Part shown: piece by piece, positions 48,001-55,239 of the stretch | Position numbering within the stretch: position 1 is the first letter of the stretch | Layout of the letters: every line of letters starts with the position of its first letter | NCBI GenBank assembly: GCA_030220185.1 | Contig: JASPKZ010004957.1 | Location: forward strand, 124,001-188,000 | Direction: 5' to 3' | Length of the DNA: 64,000 bases | Origin: Diploptera punctata | Lineage: Eukaryota; Arthropoda; Insecta; Blattodea; Blaberidae | Made by a program: the position numbers and the translations under genes | Notes under the pieces: model-generated | Told to the model about the DNA's origin: nothing | The model's database searches: none | The model's input: only the letters and a program-made list of their open reading frames with translations

Positions 48001-51000
48001 GCATTCAAATGTCTAGGCCCTCAGTCTAGATGACTCTACAAACATCTCCCTCCCCTTTCGGGAAAGATCCATGGCCAGATGCTTCTACGGTTCAAAGTAA
48101 TTTGAACCTAAGCCTGGAAAGTTCCTCGTGCCTTTATAAATGGGACAAAATCAGGAGGCCAGTCAGTCTGGGTTTGACAGGGATAGCAATGCCTTGTGTT
48201 GTGTACAAGAAATTGTGGTGAACAGATTCATTAGTGACTTTGAAATTAATTGTGACTGAGATAAACACTTAAAGAAGATTAATTGTGAATGAAAATTGTA
48301 GTAAAAAGTTTGTTGATAATAATTTGTGGAGGGAAATAAAATGTTAAGTGAGATTTTAAACAACATCTGCGTGTTCATTTTTGTCGAAATTAAATAAACA
48401 CAAACCCAGCCATCACTGTCACAATATATATATCTCTTCCAAGCTAAGTTGCAGTTGTAATGTAAACAAACCAGATGTATGACTGCATTTTCATTGGTCA
48501 ACTAATGTTTTTACCTTTAAACGTGTAAGAAAATGTAATTCATTCTCTAACATTTGAAATAAAGAAAAAATATATTTATATTATCTAGCACATATCTAAA
48601 TATGTTTTTTTATTCAGTGCCAGCATGTTGTCATTTCAACATACCATAATTTATGTTTAATTAGGAATGATCAAACACTGAAAATTGAATTTGATATATA
48701 TAGGAAAGGAACTCATACAGATAATTACATTAAATCATCAGGCTTCAATCACATTGCTCATTAACATTCAATATTCAATAGCTTAATTTATAGATTGAGC
48801 AAATGTACCATTAAATGAAGAAAATTTCAACAAAGAGTATAAACATATCTTAAACACTGCTAGATTAAATGGTTTTGATAAAGAATTAATTATAAATGAG
48901 TTGAAGAAATTCAAACATAAAAAAAGACTTAATGAATATACTAGTCAACAAAATTGCAAAGAAAAGAAAAAATACAAGAAAATTACTTACCATCCTGAAA
49001 TGCATAGAAAATTTCAAAAAAATTTTGACAAATACAACATTTCTTTGGCACCAATAAATAAATTTAGTCTGGGGTAATCTTCTTAGTACCAATAAAAAAG
49101 TCAAAATCCCAGACAGTAAGAAATCTGGAATTTATCAAATAAGTTCTGAAGATTGCAATAAAGTTTATATAGGAAAAACAAAAAGTAATTTAGAAATTCG
49201 GACAAAAGAGAAATTTCAGAAATATTAAAAATTGTGAAATTGAAAAATCTACAACTGCTGCACATAGTTTATTAGAACATCATAAAATTGGAAGAGAAGC
49301 CAAACTTTTAAACAAGTAGAGAAGCCTTTGGAATTGACAGTTAGGGAGAAAATATACATTCAGAAAAATAAAGATAGATCAACGAATTTTGATATCCCTA
49401 ACGAAATTACTTTGATTTCGAAATTCATAAATTCAGTCATAGATGGCAGCACTGAAGATGGCGATAATAGAACAGTTGACGGCCGAAGAATTTTGCAGAA
49501 TTTGTCAGTTGGAGTTATGGCTGAGGATGAACACGACTGTGTTTGAAACCGTGGTATCATGGAAGCATGATGAATCCTATGAGGTGAGTTGTTTAAACAA
49601 AATGTTCTCCGATGAATTTTAAGGTCCAAATTTATTTATCAGCAAAATTGGATCATTAAGAGTAAGAGTATTCAATCTAAAATTTAAATTTAAAAATCAT
49701 TCTAGTGGTTGCAATTTTCAATTTTTTGCAATGAAAATCAGTATATGCTACTAAAATAAAACGAGGAGGTTTTCTCCAAAAAAATCAGTACAATCTGGGG
49801 TTCACGAGAAACCAAAATTAAAAAATCCTCTAGTAATCACCAGATTCACATTTTTTTACAATGTATTATATAGCATATTATTTTATTAATCTTATAATTG
49901 GCAATGCATTCTATAAGATACATTGGTTTAATATTTGATAAATATAATAAAGCAATGGACAAATGACATGATTAGTAGAAAATATTTAAATTTTTGTTAA
50001 ATTATACAACAATATACAATAGGTAATAGCTTACAGTTATGTATGTTTAATTTGACTGCAGTCCAACTCATTTAAATATAAGCTGGCATAAGAAATCGAG
50101 TTCCTCCAATTTAAGGGTTAACAAAAGGAAGCTGTATTCTGTAAATTTGCAAAACTGGATCATAAATTTGACTTGTTGAGGAATTTGCTAACTTTATGCA
50201 GTTCCTGCATGATGAACTTTTATTTTATCCTAGATAAAATAGATAATTTTTAGAAATCCAGCAATTTTTCATTTTAATACTTCCCTTCACAATACAGACA
50301 ACAAGGAAGAGCTTCAGAATACACATTAGAAGAAGAAAGGTGGCAGAAATTAGTGCCATGAATGAAATCAGGAGTATCAGGTTGCTTCAACCAGTGCCGC
50401 TATGGACCAGTTCAGGCTGAAGATAGTATCCATACTTGTGCAAGGAATCAACCTGGTGTGGGAACATCTCACATATAAGCAGTTGAAAGAGATAGAAAAA
50501 GTTAAGTCCAGGCATCCCAAGAGACTCTTAGGAGTATCACTGAGTACGAGATCGAGGCTGGTACACAAATTCACCAGAGAGACCTTCTCAATAGAAAATC
50601 TGCAAATGACACTACTCCTGCCTAGAATGCACTTCTACAAACCCTGTGGGAGAAGAAAAAGGACATACTAGTGGCAATTCTACGCAAACTGTGCGATCCA
50701 ACACAGATTATGGATAAAGTCGAACTGTGAAATGTGTCATGTGATTACAAGATTGGTAATCCACGGCTTCCACCACAAGCTGTGCTCCAATAAGACTTTC
50801 CAAATGTGCATATCAATGGTGGGCAATGAAAACCTCTTAACTCCATTTTGGTAAATTTTACAGGAGAAAACAAATAACTGTTTTAAATAATTATGAAAAT
50901 TTATACAGCAATAGTTCCCACATATTTTACTACAGAATACAAGTCAAGTTATTAATAAATTTGAAGTCCGTGTTCTCAACAGGTTATGCATCACATTATT

Positions 51001-53417
51001 GTAAATCAATGGTAAAGAGAAAAATGTTTGCCTGAACCGGGAATCGAACCCCGAACCTTTAGCTTTCCGTGCTAATGCTCAGACCACCGAGCTAATCCAG
51101 GTTTCATTCCCATCCAAGCAAGAATCCTTCCTTTACCTTTACTCTACTGGCCCCACATTCAATTGCAATGAATCATCATTCACGAATACACAATGAATGG
51201 CTTCTACCTGAAGAAGACATGAAGGGACTCCACACAGCTATAGCATTATTTATTAAATTAATATTGGGAAGCTAAAGCTATTACTATGATAGAAATAAGT
51301 AAATTAATAAACACAATTAAATTATTGTAAATCAATGGTAAAGAGAATGGGAATGAAGCCTGGATTAGCTCGGTGGTCTGAGCATTAGCACGGAAAGCTA
51401 AAGGTTCGGGGTTCGATTCCCGGTTCAGGCAAAAATTTTTCTATTTACCATGGATTTACGATAATTTAATTGTGTTTATTAATTTACTTATTTCTATCAT
51501 AGTAATAGCTTTAGCTTCCCAATATTAATTTAATATGCATCACATATTTCTGTGCTGGCTACTGGAGTTATGTGGTTTTCATTGCATACTGTCGATACGT
51601 GATTTGTGCTCAGAGAAATGTGAAAGGTACCATATACTAAAGTGTAAGAAACGATGTAAACCAATCACTGCTAGGACAACTAAGGACAATTAAGGGCTCA
51701 ACTTTAGATTAATTTCCACTTAATTTTCCATACTATATTCTTCTAATTCTGTTGCTCTACATACTTCTTCCATCTTTACTAATATTTCATACTATTTTAA
51801 ATGATTTACAATGATACTTACTTTACAGTTATTAAATATTTATCTACTTACACAATGATTTCTTCAGAGTTCTACAGAACCGCAGTGCTTATGCACGAGA
51901 TGCGTAATTCTTCATGTAACTTCCACAAGATGTCAGTGAAATTGGTGTTATATACATACACACTGGCACTATCGAACCCATAGGTTCATGGCCACGCGGA
52001 CATAAGCTCTCCATACATCCCTATCCTGAGCCAATGCTTTCCAATCATTCCCTGTATAATCTACTTCCCTCAAATCATAGTTAATGTTGTTCTCCCACCT
52101 CATTCTTGGTCTACCAACTGGGCGTTTTCCATCTGGCTTTCCTACAAGAAGTTTCCATGCACGTCTTTCATTCCCCATACGCGCAACATGTCCTGCCCAT
52201 CGCAGTCTACGAGACTTAACTGTTCTTATTATATCTGGCTTCCTATAAAGACCATGTAGTTCATTGTTATGTAGTCTTCTCCATTCACCTGTCTGTTCAT
52301 CTCTCTTTGGTCCAAAAATTTTCCTAAGAACTTTATTCTCAAATACTCGTAATCTCCTTTCCTCCCTTAAAGTAAGAGTCCATGTTTCGCACCCATATAA
52401 TATAACTGGTAGAATAATAGTTTTATATATTTTCAGCTTAACGTTTTTTGAAAGGAGTTGGGACATCAAAAGTCTCTGCAATGCATAATAGCATGCATTT
52501 CCAGAATTGAGCCTATTTTTAATTTCTTTGTGCATCTCATTCCTATTTGTGATTATTGTTCTTAGGTATTTGAATTCAGCCACTTCCTCAAAGCACTCAC
52601 AATTAATTCCACACCATACCACAAGAAATTAACTTCATTTTATTGGGTTCTGATGGGACAAGTTAGTGTAATTTGATTAGTGTACACTTCATTAAATAAT
52701 ATACATGTATTTTGTTAGGTTAAGAAAGGGGACGTTAGTGTACATCCATTTCTAATAAATATTTGAGAATTTATTGCAAAGGTTAGTCATATCGATTTCA
52801 CAGCTATGTGGTGCCATCTAGTGACAACTCTATAAACTTTTTGTAGGACTTCACAGATATGTGGTTCCACTAGTGCCAATTCTATAAATATTTGCGCATG
52901 CGCACTGTTATTCTGTAGGACTTAGAAAATGTATAGTGGAAATCAAATTAAAGTTTTTCCAACTAAGTTCACTCCATGTAATATTTGCATGGTTTGTGCA
53001 TGAGGGTCCAGTATTTCCTAAAAGAGTCAGCAATAGATGTCCGGCAATTATATTATCTGTGAGTCGGATGGCTAAAGTACTTCTCCTTTCATAGTTAAAT
53101 ATGGGAAATAACATTATGAGGTTCTTAATTTGTAAATTAATGTGAATTTTTTACATCTTACCTCATATTTTATGTTTCTTTAAACACAGGAACTAATTTT
53201 CAAGAGAGGGATCTCTCTCATTTTCAACTGACATTATGACTGAGTCGGTTGAAAATGAGAGAGAACCTTCTCTTGAAAACTAGTTCCTGTGTTTAAAGAA
53301 ACATAAAATATGAGATAAGATGTAAAAAATGACACATTAATTTACTTCTCCTTTATTATTATATTTTGCACAATAGTGCGTTTTTTTGTACTTCCAGTAA
53401 TAATAATAATAATAATA

Positions 53418-53474
<57 letters not shown>

Positions 53475-55237
53475 GCTTTATTTTACCTGGCAGAGTTAAG
53501 GCCTTAAGGCCTTGTCTACCACTCAACCAGGTTTAAAAAAATACAAAAGAAAAGTCTTAAATCTAAATTACAATATATATAAACGATTACAAGTTATGAA
53601 TACAATACAATTAATATTTATCATGTATTTTGATTTACTCTAAATTTAACGAATTAAATATACAATATGTACAATATATATAAAAAAACGAGGAAAAGAT
53701 TAATGACATAGTATAAAATTAAATAAATAGAGAAAAATTAATTATTAGACAACAGGTAACTGTATAAGCATGACTTAAAGGTGCCAAGTGTGCGGCAACC
53801 CCTGATATCTTGAGGAAGGAGATTCCAGGAGCAGGCAGAGGCGACCATGATTGAAAGTTCAACTTCTTACATTTCAGGGTTGCCAATCTAAATAACTATA
53901 CTATAATAAAATAACTATACTGTAATATTACATATTACAAACATGCGTATGGGAAGTAAAACCACTGCCCTCTATGTATACTACATACAATATATGTAAA
54001 AAAATATCCACAAGGTAGCGTTAATATACATTATATGAAACAAATCGCTGCATTTTAAATGAACTGAACTTTATTTGAAACAATATAAAACAATAAATAC
54101 ATACTTGCCATTTTATATTAAATTGGTCTCATGGCCTCCTGTTGTTTCAACTAATAAATATTGTCCACACTGTTAATGTTAGTCAATTGTTTATAACGAA
54201 TATAAATATTTCCAACAAAGATTATTATTAATTAAATAAAAATAAAATGTAGTTTTATTTGATTTTCATATTTATTATATAATTCAGTGACAGCTGTTTC
54301 GGTACACTGTACCTTCTTTCAGACATGTTAATAAATTATGAATTGTGTTATTATAGTACATATCAACTGATCTAAGCAACAATACAACAATATTTATTTA
54401 AATTTTTAAATTTAACAAAGGGGATTCTTTCAAATCAAGTTGAGAATTTAACAGTTTGTTACTACTTTTCAATTTATTTATTTCTACAGTCTCCAAAAGA
54501 TCTAACTTCTTACCCTTATCACAAACATGTAAAATTTCAAAATTTGGATCAAAACATGATTAGATTGGAATAGGTGGTTAGCATATTTTGAATATTCTAA
54601 ATTTCTGTTATATGCTCTCATGTGTTCCTTTATCCGAGAGATAAAAGGTCTACCAGTTTGTCCTATATAGACATTATCACATGTGCCACACTTCAATTTA
54701 TATACACCTGATAATTTTTATTTTTTTATTTTGGTTTTATTGTTTTTTATTATATTTCGTAAAGTTTTATTAGTTTTAAATGCCACATTAATGTTCAACT
54801 TTATAAAGTGTTATTATTTTACTATTATTTATCTATTATTTTGAAAACACCATCATGAAAAAAAAAATGTACAGTGCACATTTGTGAAGTGTTTTACAGA
54901 ATATCAGAAATTAAAAACCTCGCTATCGCTCTGTTTTTAAACATTTTCCTCAATTCTGTAAAAACCACTTCCCAACCTCGCATCATAGTATGCTATTAAT
55001 ACTACCAGGTGTCTCTTGTAATAAAGTTAAATGGTTTCAGGTATTATTAAATACTCCATCACCATTGGTAATAACAATGAAAACAGTAGCAACGTTCTTG
55101 TGAGTGTCTTGGACAGAGATGGCAACTACATTATACGTGATGTTAATGCAACGGAAGGTGAACTTGTAATTCCACAAGCAAAGTTATGGTGGCCGTATCT
55201 AATGGACCCAGAGCCTGCATACTTATACAGCCTTCAA
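30716..55237 (+). CDS. GUSB: Beta-glucuronidase (GH2), 5' part of gene, five exons; 3' part beyond window
   Basis: Join 30716-30928, 31695-31877, 44777-44943, 46860-47002 and 55041-55237: 903 nt, 301 codons, no stop, with phases 0,0,2,1,0 that fit exactly. Every intron starts GT and ends AG. The protein follows animal beta-glucuronidases throughout: an N-terminal signal peptide (residues 1 to about 25), then the GH2 sugar-binding jelly roll ([54 protein letters not shown]), then the start of the GH2 Ig-like domain ([18 protein letters not shown]). Family knowledge: a lysosomal or secreted exo-hydrolase that removes beta-D-glucuronic acid from glycosaminoglycans and glucuronides. The catalytic barrel and its two glutamates are not in the window, so activity cannot be judged. 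About 300 of the roughly 650 residues usual for the family are present. The other family considered, beta-galactosidase/mannosidase, fits less well. Confidence 0.95.
31695..31877 (+). CDS. GUSB: GUSB exon 2
   Basis: 61 codons in phase 0, from acceptor tttcag (ends 31694) to donor gtaagt (starts 31878). It encodes [20 protein letters not shown] followed by the conserved [11 protein letters not shown] and [13 protein letters not shown] blocks of the beta-glucuronidase sugar-binding domain. Intron 1 (30929-31694, 766 bp) is AT-rich and shows no recognised repeat. Confidence 0.95.
31922..32149. other. Intron 2, no recognisable feature
   Basis: Unassigned AT-rich intron sequence before the SINE. 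Confidence 0.4.
32150..32455 (+). mobile_element. tRNA-derived SINE, family A, full length
   Basis: Head gtagcgtagtggttaaggca (A box) and gagggttcaagtcccg (B box), then a body of about 230 bp ending ggtctgttgtgggatcactt. Other copies lie at 18003, 27335, 36928, 62968 and 63908. Pol III transcription from the internal boxes would be expected for a young copy. Confidence 0.88.
32945..33630. repeat. AAT/ATT microsatellites with attached low-complexity repeat
   Basis: (AAT)n at 32945-32984, (ATT)n at 33402-33462 and (AAT)n at 33503-33566. The blocks between (ttccttccaagtattaggcc; ctagtattagatccttgtgg) look like related repeat 3' ends. The poly-Ile ORF is spurious. Confidence 0.8.
33631..34304. 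other. Intron 2, no confident feature
   Basis: A B-box-like ctggtttcaaattctgtgcc near 34220 hints at a decayed SINE. Nothing else is recognised. Confidence 0.35.
34305..34800 (-). mobile_element. LINE family A, 3' end in two frames
   Basis: On the - strand, [20 protein letters not shown], then after a frameshift [20 protein letters not shown] and [20 protein letters not shown]. The tail is (agtt)n. The 5' end is truncated near 34800. Confidence 0.9.
34870..34950. repeat. (AAT)n microsatellite
   Basis: Long AAT run with a few AATG variants. A shorter run is at 36022-36058. Confidence 0.97.
35265..35690. mobile_element. TIR element of about 430 bp
   Basis: The left part cccagagaagcgttgtgatg...tgtccaaaaaattatctgcc is the inverted complement of the right part ggaagataattatttggaca...catcacaacgcttctctgg. 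The arms are about 75 bp. No coding capacity. Same family as 985-1815. Confidence 0.75.
35691..36435. other. Intron 2, mostly unassigned
   Basis: A short LINE-tail-like piece (accggaacaggtcgcattgacctaatc region, 35935-35975) and an AAT run are the only hints. Confidence 0.35.
36436..36755. repeat. Two-copy tandem repeat, about 173 bp
   Basis: The block tgtaacggaatctttyaacr ... aaatcctggccagaatcakc occurs at 36442-36580 and 36607-36745 with about 90% identity. Confidence 0.85.
36806..36896 (+). pseudogene. tRNA-Tyr(GTA)-like sequence with intron, acceptor stem lost
   Basis: From gagctcagtaggtagagc (D arm) through gaactgtag (anticodon GTA) and an 18-nt intron-like insert, to aatccctaggtcgctggttcaaatccggc (T arm) and ccggagga. 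It closely follows insect tRNA-Tyr, which normally has an intron just after the anticodon. The 5' acceptor half does not pair with the 3' half, and a T run follows. So it is a pseudogene or SINE head, not a working tRNA. Confidence 0.75.
36928..37177 (+). mobile_element. SINE family A, headless, exact 14-bp TSD
   Basis: The body of the family begins at ggggtcaggatttttaaac. The duplication attacttttagctc sits at 36914-36927 and 37178-37191. It inserted right after the tRNA-Tyr-like sequence. Confidence 0.9.
37245..37790. repeat. Large inverted repeat, about 215-bp arms
   Basis: Left arm (to about 37505, ending accatcaaaagcgtggggtgc) and right arm (from 37585, gcaccccacgcttttgatgg) are strongly complementary with small indels, around an 80-bp centre. 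The outer part of the left arm (ctaaaacaacacgctttatt) is duplicated in tandem. The ORF at 37365-37577 is incidental. Confidence 0.85.
37852..37956 (+). pseudogene. C-terminal fragment of an insect repeat-associated protein family
   Basis: 34 codons, [20 protein letters not shown] and an [10 protein letters not shown] end, then stop. It matches the end of a protein family I recall as multi-copy in insects. The remnant at 56214-57840 would carry the preceding GERFHQDI.EME block. A tggtttcag just before it mimics a splice acceptor. Too short to be a gene by itself. Confidence 0.55.
38285..38720 (-). pseudogene. Degenerate coding remnant, probably of the same insect repeat protein world
   Basis: On the - strand, frames read [20 protein letters not shown] and, after a frameshift, [19 protein letters not shown]. 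The latter resembles a motif common in insect mobile-element proteins of unknown function. Family not named with confidence. Confidence 0.45.
38800..39424. other. Intron 2, no recognisable feature
   Basis: AT-rich, no conserved frame or repeat recognised. Confidence 0.5.
39425..39728 (-). mobile_element. SINE family C, diverged
   Basis: Aligns with 3315-3655 in the same orientation: cacacacgtgttaatc versus catacacgtgttaatc-like, ggtgacatgtggtcagcatg versus gatgacatatcagcatg, and the head complement of catagccatgtgattta. Confidence 0.7.
39985..40665 (+). mobile_element. Short LINE: 5' region joined directly to 3' end
   Basis: 39985-40260 has the look of a LINE 5' region (ccttgtcgtggtggagtggc; gatcctgagagctatgccgg). 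At about 40270 it passes in frame into family A's tail: [40 protein letters not shown], then a stop at 40477. The rest of the tail follows to a (agta)n end. About 680 bp in all; the endonuclease and RT are missing. Confidence 0.75.
41059..41340. mobile_element. Hammerhead-bearing foldback, exact 13-bp TSD
   Basis: cttccatgcagct flanks it at 41046-41058 and 41341-41353. The arms are inverted copies (ctcatatcctttttcttcta / tagaagaaaaaggatatgag) around about 60 bp. Each arm has a hammerhead-like motif (41149-41187 - strand; 41256-41294 + strand). The end ggatatgaggtgagg matches other foldbacks here. Confidence 0.9.
41149..41187 (-). ncRNA. Hammerhead ribozyme-like motif
   Basis: Stem I CTA/TAG, canonical core CTGATGA, stem II GGAG.ataag.CTCC, GAA, AC.TGCA.GC (U16.1 changed to C), C17. 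The sister arm (41256-41294) has the correct AC.TGCG.GT.C half but a damaged 5' core (TTGATGT). Confidence 0.7.
41953..42671. mobile_element. Palindromic element inserted in LINE YADD motif
   Basis: Starts taagtaatgccacgagtgat, contains the inverted pair gagtgatttcca / tttggaaatcaag, and ends catgagttaaatag. A 3-bp tca flanks it. Same family as 25040-25860. No coding capacity. Confidence 0.65.
43190..43500 (+). mobile_element. SINE-like repeat, probably family B-related
   Basis: A B-box-like ggggtttcgagtttgagtct near 43218, then ggtttttcttggggtttctc as in family B, and a body unlike A or C, ending in an AT-rich tail. Confidence 0.5.
43545..43749. mobile_element. Foldback with degenerate hammerhead cores
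   Basis: The ends tattagaagattgcagaac and its inverted partner near 43735-43749 enclose two copies of CTGAAGA, tgccctc...gaggga, GAAAC (43571-43617 - strand; 43675-43706 + strand). Stem I pairing is not evident, and the left copy has a small internal duplication. Confidence 0.7.
43750..44755 (-). mobile_element. LINE from RT motif A to (GAA)n tail, broken; abuts exon 3
   Basis: On the - strand: [20 protein letters not shown] (RT motif A) near 44720, [18 protein letters not shown] (catalytic) near 44430-44380, then the C-terminal frame [20 protein letters not shown] and [19 protein letters not shown]. The tail is gaagaagaag. Same subfamily as 1280-1667. Its truncated 5' end lies about 20 bp before the GUSB exon 3 acceptor. 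Confidence 0.88.
44777..44943 (+). CDS. GUSB: GUSB exon 3
   Basis: Acceptor ggtttcag ends at 44776 and donor gtaagt starts at 44944. There are 55 codons plus 2 nt. It encodes [18 protein letters not shown] and [15 protein letters not shown], both highly conserved in beta-glucuronidases. Intron 2 (31878-44776, about 12.9 kb) is filled with SINEs, LINEs and foldback elements. A truncated LINE ends only about 20 bp before this exon. Confidence 0.95.
44975..45165 (-). mobile_element. tRNA-bearing repeat, family 2
   Basis: On the - strand (about 45066-44996): cagtagctcagttggtagaa, anticodon stem ttggc/gccaa, T arm gtccgggttcgagtcttgg, then aaaatttttctcttcaaata. The outer ends are inverted (ttatatttgaagag / ctcttcaaatataatt). 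The tRNA moiety lacks a fully pairing acceptor stem. Related to 30137-30470. Confidence 0.7.
45215..45500 (-). mobile_element. SINE family C, 3' part, with nested MITE
   Basis: Matches 3315-3470: cctac.gc.tgctggtctcac, gtgttaatca.agag, ggggtgacatgtggtcag, gtctcccagc. It is interrupted at 45259-45411. Confidence 0.8.
45259..45411. mobile_element. 153-bp piggyBac-type MITE with TTAA duplication
   Basis: TTAA at 45255-45258 and 45412-45415. The ends are ccttctgcatg and (reverse complement) ccctttaggtg. The empty site is visible in the sister SINE at about 3376 (gtgttaatcac). No coding capacity. Confidence 0.85.
45525..45735. mobile_element. Foldback with hammerhead motif (PLE end type)
   Basis: Inverted arms gttttatatgattttcatat / atatgaaaatcatataaaac. 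The same end (ttgattttcatatttattat) terminates the PLE at 54245, so this is a PLE-derived inverted dimer. The left arm has a complete hammerhead. The right arm has lost part of stem II and the GAA. Confidence 0.85.
45564..45608 (-). ncRNA. Hammerhead ribozyme motif, all core bases present
   Basis: On the - strand: stem I ATTTGT/ACAAAT (6 bp), CTGAAGA, stem II GGTAC.aaa.GTACT, GAA, stem III AC.AACT.GT, A17. This is one of the best copies in the window. Confidence 0.8.
45755..46090. mobile_element. Foldback with hammerhead motif
   Basis: Arms cgtattgttcttcttatttg / aaataagaacaacaatatga, spacer about 100 bp. The end atatgaggtgagtgat and a following cctcatagtgcaaattcc are shared with 58025-58212 and others. 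The right-arm core is mutated (CTGAGAA, AAAAC). Confidence 0.85.
45801..45853 (-). ncRNA. Hammerhead ribozyme motif
   Basis: On the - strand: stem I TGACGATA/TATAGTCA (7 of 8 pairs), CTGAGGA, stem II AACAgaaactaTGTT, GAA, ACTAGT, T17. The partner copy at 58100-58152 covaries. Confidence 0.78.
46370..46690. mobile_element. Foldback with hammerhead motifs
   Basis: Arms ttacctctcctcatataaat / atttatatgaggagaggtaa. The left motif (46441-46470, - strand) keeps CTGACGA but has lost the GAA half. The right motif is listed separately. Confidence 0.85.
46568..46614 (+). ncRNA. Hammerhead-like motif (G8 changed)
   Basis: Stem I AAGTG/TACTT (one G-U), core CTGATAA, stem II GAGACC.gttgt.GGTCTC (6 bp), GAA, stem III ATC.gt.GAT, C17. 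The structure is good; the core A at position 8 is unfavourable. Confidence 0.65.
46860..47002 (+). CDS. GUSB: GUSB exon 4
   Basis: Acceptor attgcag ends at 46859 and donor gtgagt starts at 47003. The first nucleotide completes the Thr codon split with exon 3, and one nucleotide is left over for exon 5. It encodes [20 protein letters not shown] and [14 protein letters not shown], the best conserved part of the N-terminal domain. Intron 3 is 1916 bp and carries a tRNA-bearing repeat, a SINE with a nested MITE, and three foldbacks. Confidence 0.96.
47214..47833 (+). mobile_element. LINE 3' end, 159-codon open frame, exact 13-bp TSD
   Basis: aaatgctagaatt at 47201-47213 and 47834-47846. An uninterrupted frame at 47305-47784 has [60 protein letters not shown] and [14 protein letters not shown], then a (GAT)n tail. 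Intact frame and exact TSD suggest a young copy. Same subfamily as 13435-14160. Confidence 0.93.
47850..48660. other. Intron 4, unassigned
   Basis: A moderately GC-rich block at 48000-48220 may be a repeat but I do not recognise it. Confidence 0.35.
48665..49630 (+). mobile_element. Penelope-like element 3' third: RT thumb, GIY-YIG, hammerhead
   Basis: Frames in order: [20 protein letters not shown] (post-catalytic RT region), [20 protein letters not shown], then [20 protein letters not shown] (GIY-YIG nuclease, both YI motifs visible), then REAKLL, and a final ORF 49328-49546 ending EDEHDCV. The stop codon lies inside a hammerhead motif. Frameshifts make it inactive. Families with this gene order are Penelope-like retroelements. 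Confidence 0.85.
49516..49561 (+). ncRNA. Hammerhead ribozyme motif overlapping the PLE stop codon
   Basis: Stem I TATGG/TCATG (three Watson-Crick pairs, two G-U), CTGAGGA, stem II GAACAC.gact.GTGTTT, GAA, stem III AC.CGTG.GT, A17. All core positions agree. The ORF's TGA (49544-49546) uses the G12-A13 of the ribozyme core. Confidence 0.8.
49640..50290. other. Intron 4, weakly repetitive
   Basis: aaaaatcattctagtggttgc (near 49690) and aaaaatcctctagtaatcac (near 49823) resemble the segment near 30045, perhaps Helitron-related. No gene. Confidence 0.35.
50295..50700 (+). mobile_element. LINE-like coding fragment
   Basis: An ORF at 50402-50671 reads [20 protein letters not shown] and [15 protein letters not shown], which resembles the C-terminal region of some insect non-LTR elements. 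No ends seen. Confidence 0.4.
50997..51533. mobile_element. Inverted tRNA-bearing repeat, family 1, 12-bp TSD
   Basis: tatgcatcacat at 50985-50996 and 51534-51545. It contains a tRNA-like module on the - strand (51030-51103) and one on the + strand (51358-51430), joined by a body of about 250 bp. The outer arms (attattgtaaatcaatggta... / ...ccatggatttacgataattt) are inverted copies. Confidence 0.85.
51358..51430 (+). other. tRNA-like module, 73 bp
   Basis: A 7-bp acceptor (GCCTGGA/TTCAGGC, one G-U), D arm gctc/gagc, anticodon stem ttagc/gctaa with loop acggaaa, T loop ttcgatt. It departs from a real tRNA by one extra base before the D arm, C at position 33 and a T-stem mismatch. There are four further copies (51030-51103 -, 57018-57090 -, 57186-57258 +, 57513-57585 +). 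Confidence 0.8.
51960..52610 (-). mobile_element. LINE family A, intact 217-codon tail
   Basis: The best copy of family A's C-terminal frame (52622-51969): [77 protein letters not shown] and [20 protein letters not shown], then stop. 5' truncated near 52600, with a tgtatgtata tail. No stops, so relatively recent. Confidence 0.93.
52630..53109. other. Intron 4, unassigned
   Basis: Two similar short blocks (52800 and 52850: cacagatatgtggt.ccactagtg.caa.tctataaa) form a small imperfect tandem duplication. No gene. Confidence 0.4.
53110..53345. mobile_element. Foldback, hammerhead-derived
   Basis: Arms cctcatattttatgtttctt / aagaaacataaaatatgag with a central gttgaaaatgagagag. The ends (tatgagataag; preceding attatgaggttc) match the other foldbacks. 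The ribozyme core is too decayed to align fully (gagagaacc.ttctctt, GAAAACTAGTTC). Confidence 0.75.
53398..53475. repeat. (AAT)n microsatellite
   Basis: AAT run followed by a short GC-richer tail (ttttacctggcagagttaag ... ctaccactcaaccagg) that looks like another repeat's end. Confidence 0.95.
54245..54815 (-). mobile_element. Penelope-like element 3' part: GIY-YIG plus hammerhead-like motif
   Basis: On the - strand: [13 protein letters not shown], then [20 protein letters not shown] and [31 protein letters not shown]. This is a clean GIY-YIG domain (GVY...YIG, Arg in SRIKEH). A stop splits it from the upstream part. It ends with a hammerhead-like motif and ttgattttcatatttattat, the same end as the foldback at 45525-45735. 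Confidence 0.88.
54282..54327 (-). ncRNA. Hammerhead-like motif with an extra core base
   Basis: CTGAAAGA (one added A), stem II GGTACa.gtGTACC, GAA, AC.AGCT.GT, C17. Stem I pairing is poor. Probably inactive. Confidence 0.55.
55041..55237 (+). CDS. GUSB: GUSB exon 5
   Basis: Acceptor tggtttcag ends at 55040 and donor gtaaga starts at 55238. With the single nt from exon 4 it gives 66 codons and ends in phase 0. It encodes the beginning of the GH2 Ig-like domain, including [21 protein letters not shown] and [18 protein letters not shown]. No later exon is recognisable up to 64000, so intron 5 is at least 8763 bp. Confidence 0.95.
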
Positions 55238-55239
55238 GT

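Noticed and set aside
51358..51430. Functional tRNA gene
   Set aside because: Extra base before the D arm, C33, T-stem mismatch, and five copies embedded in mobile repeats.
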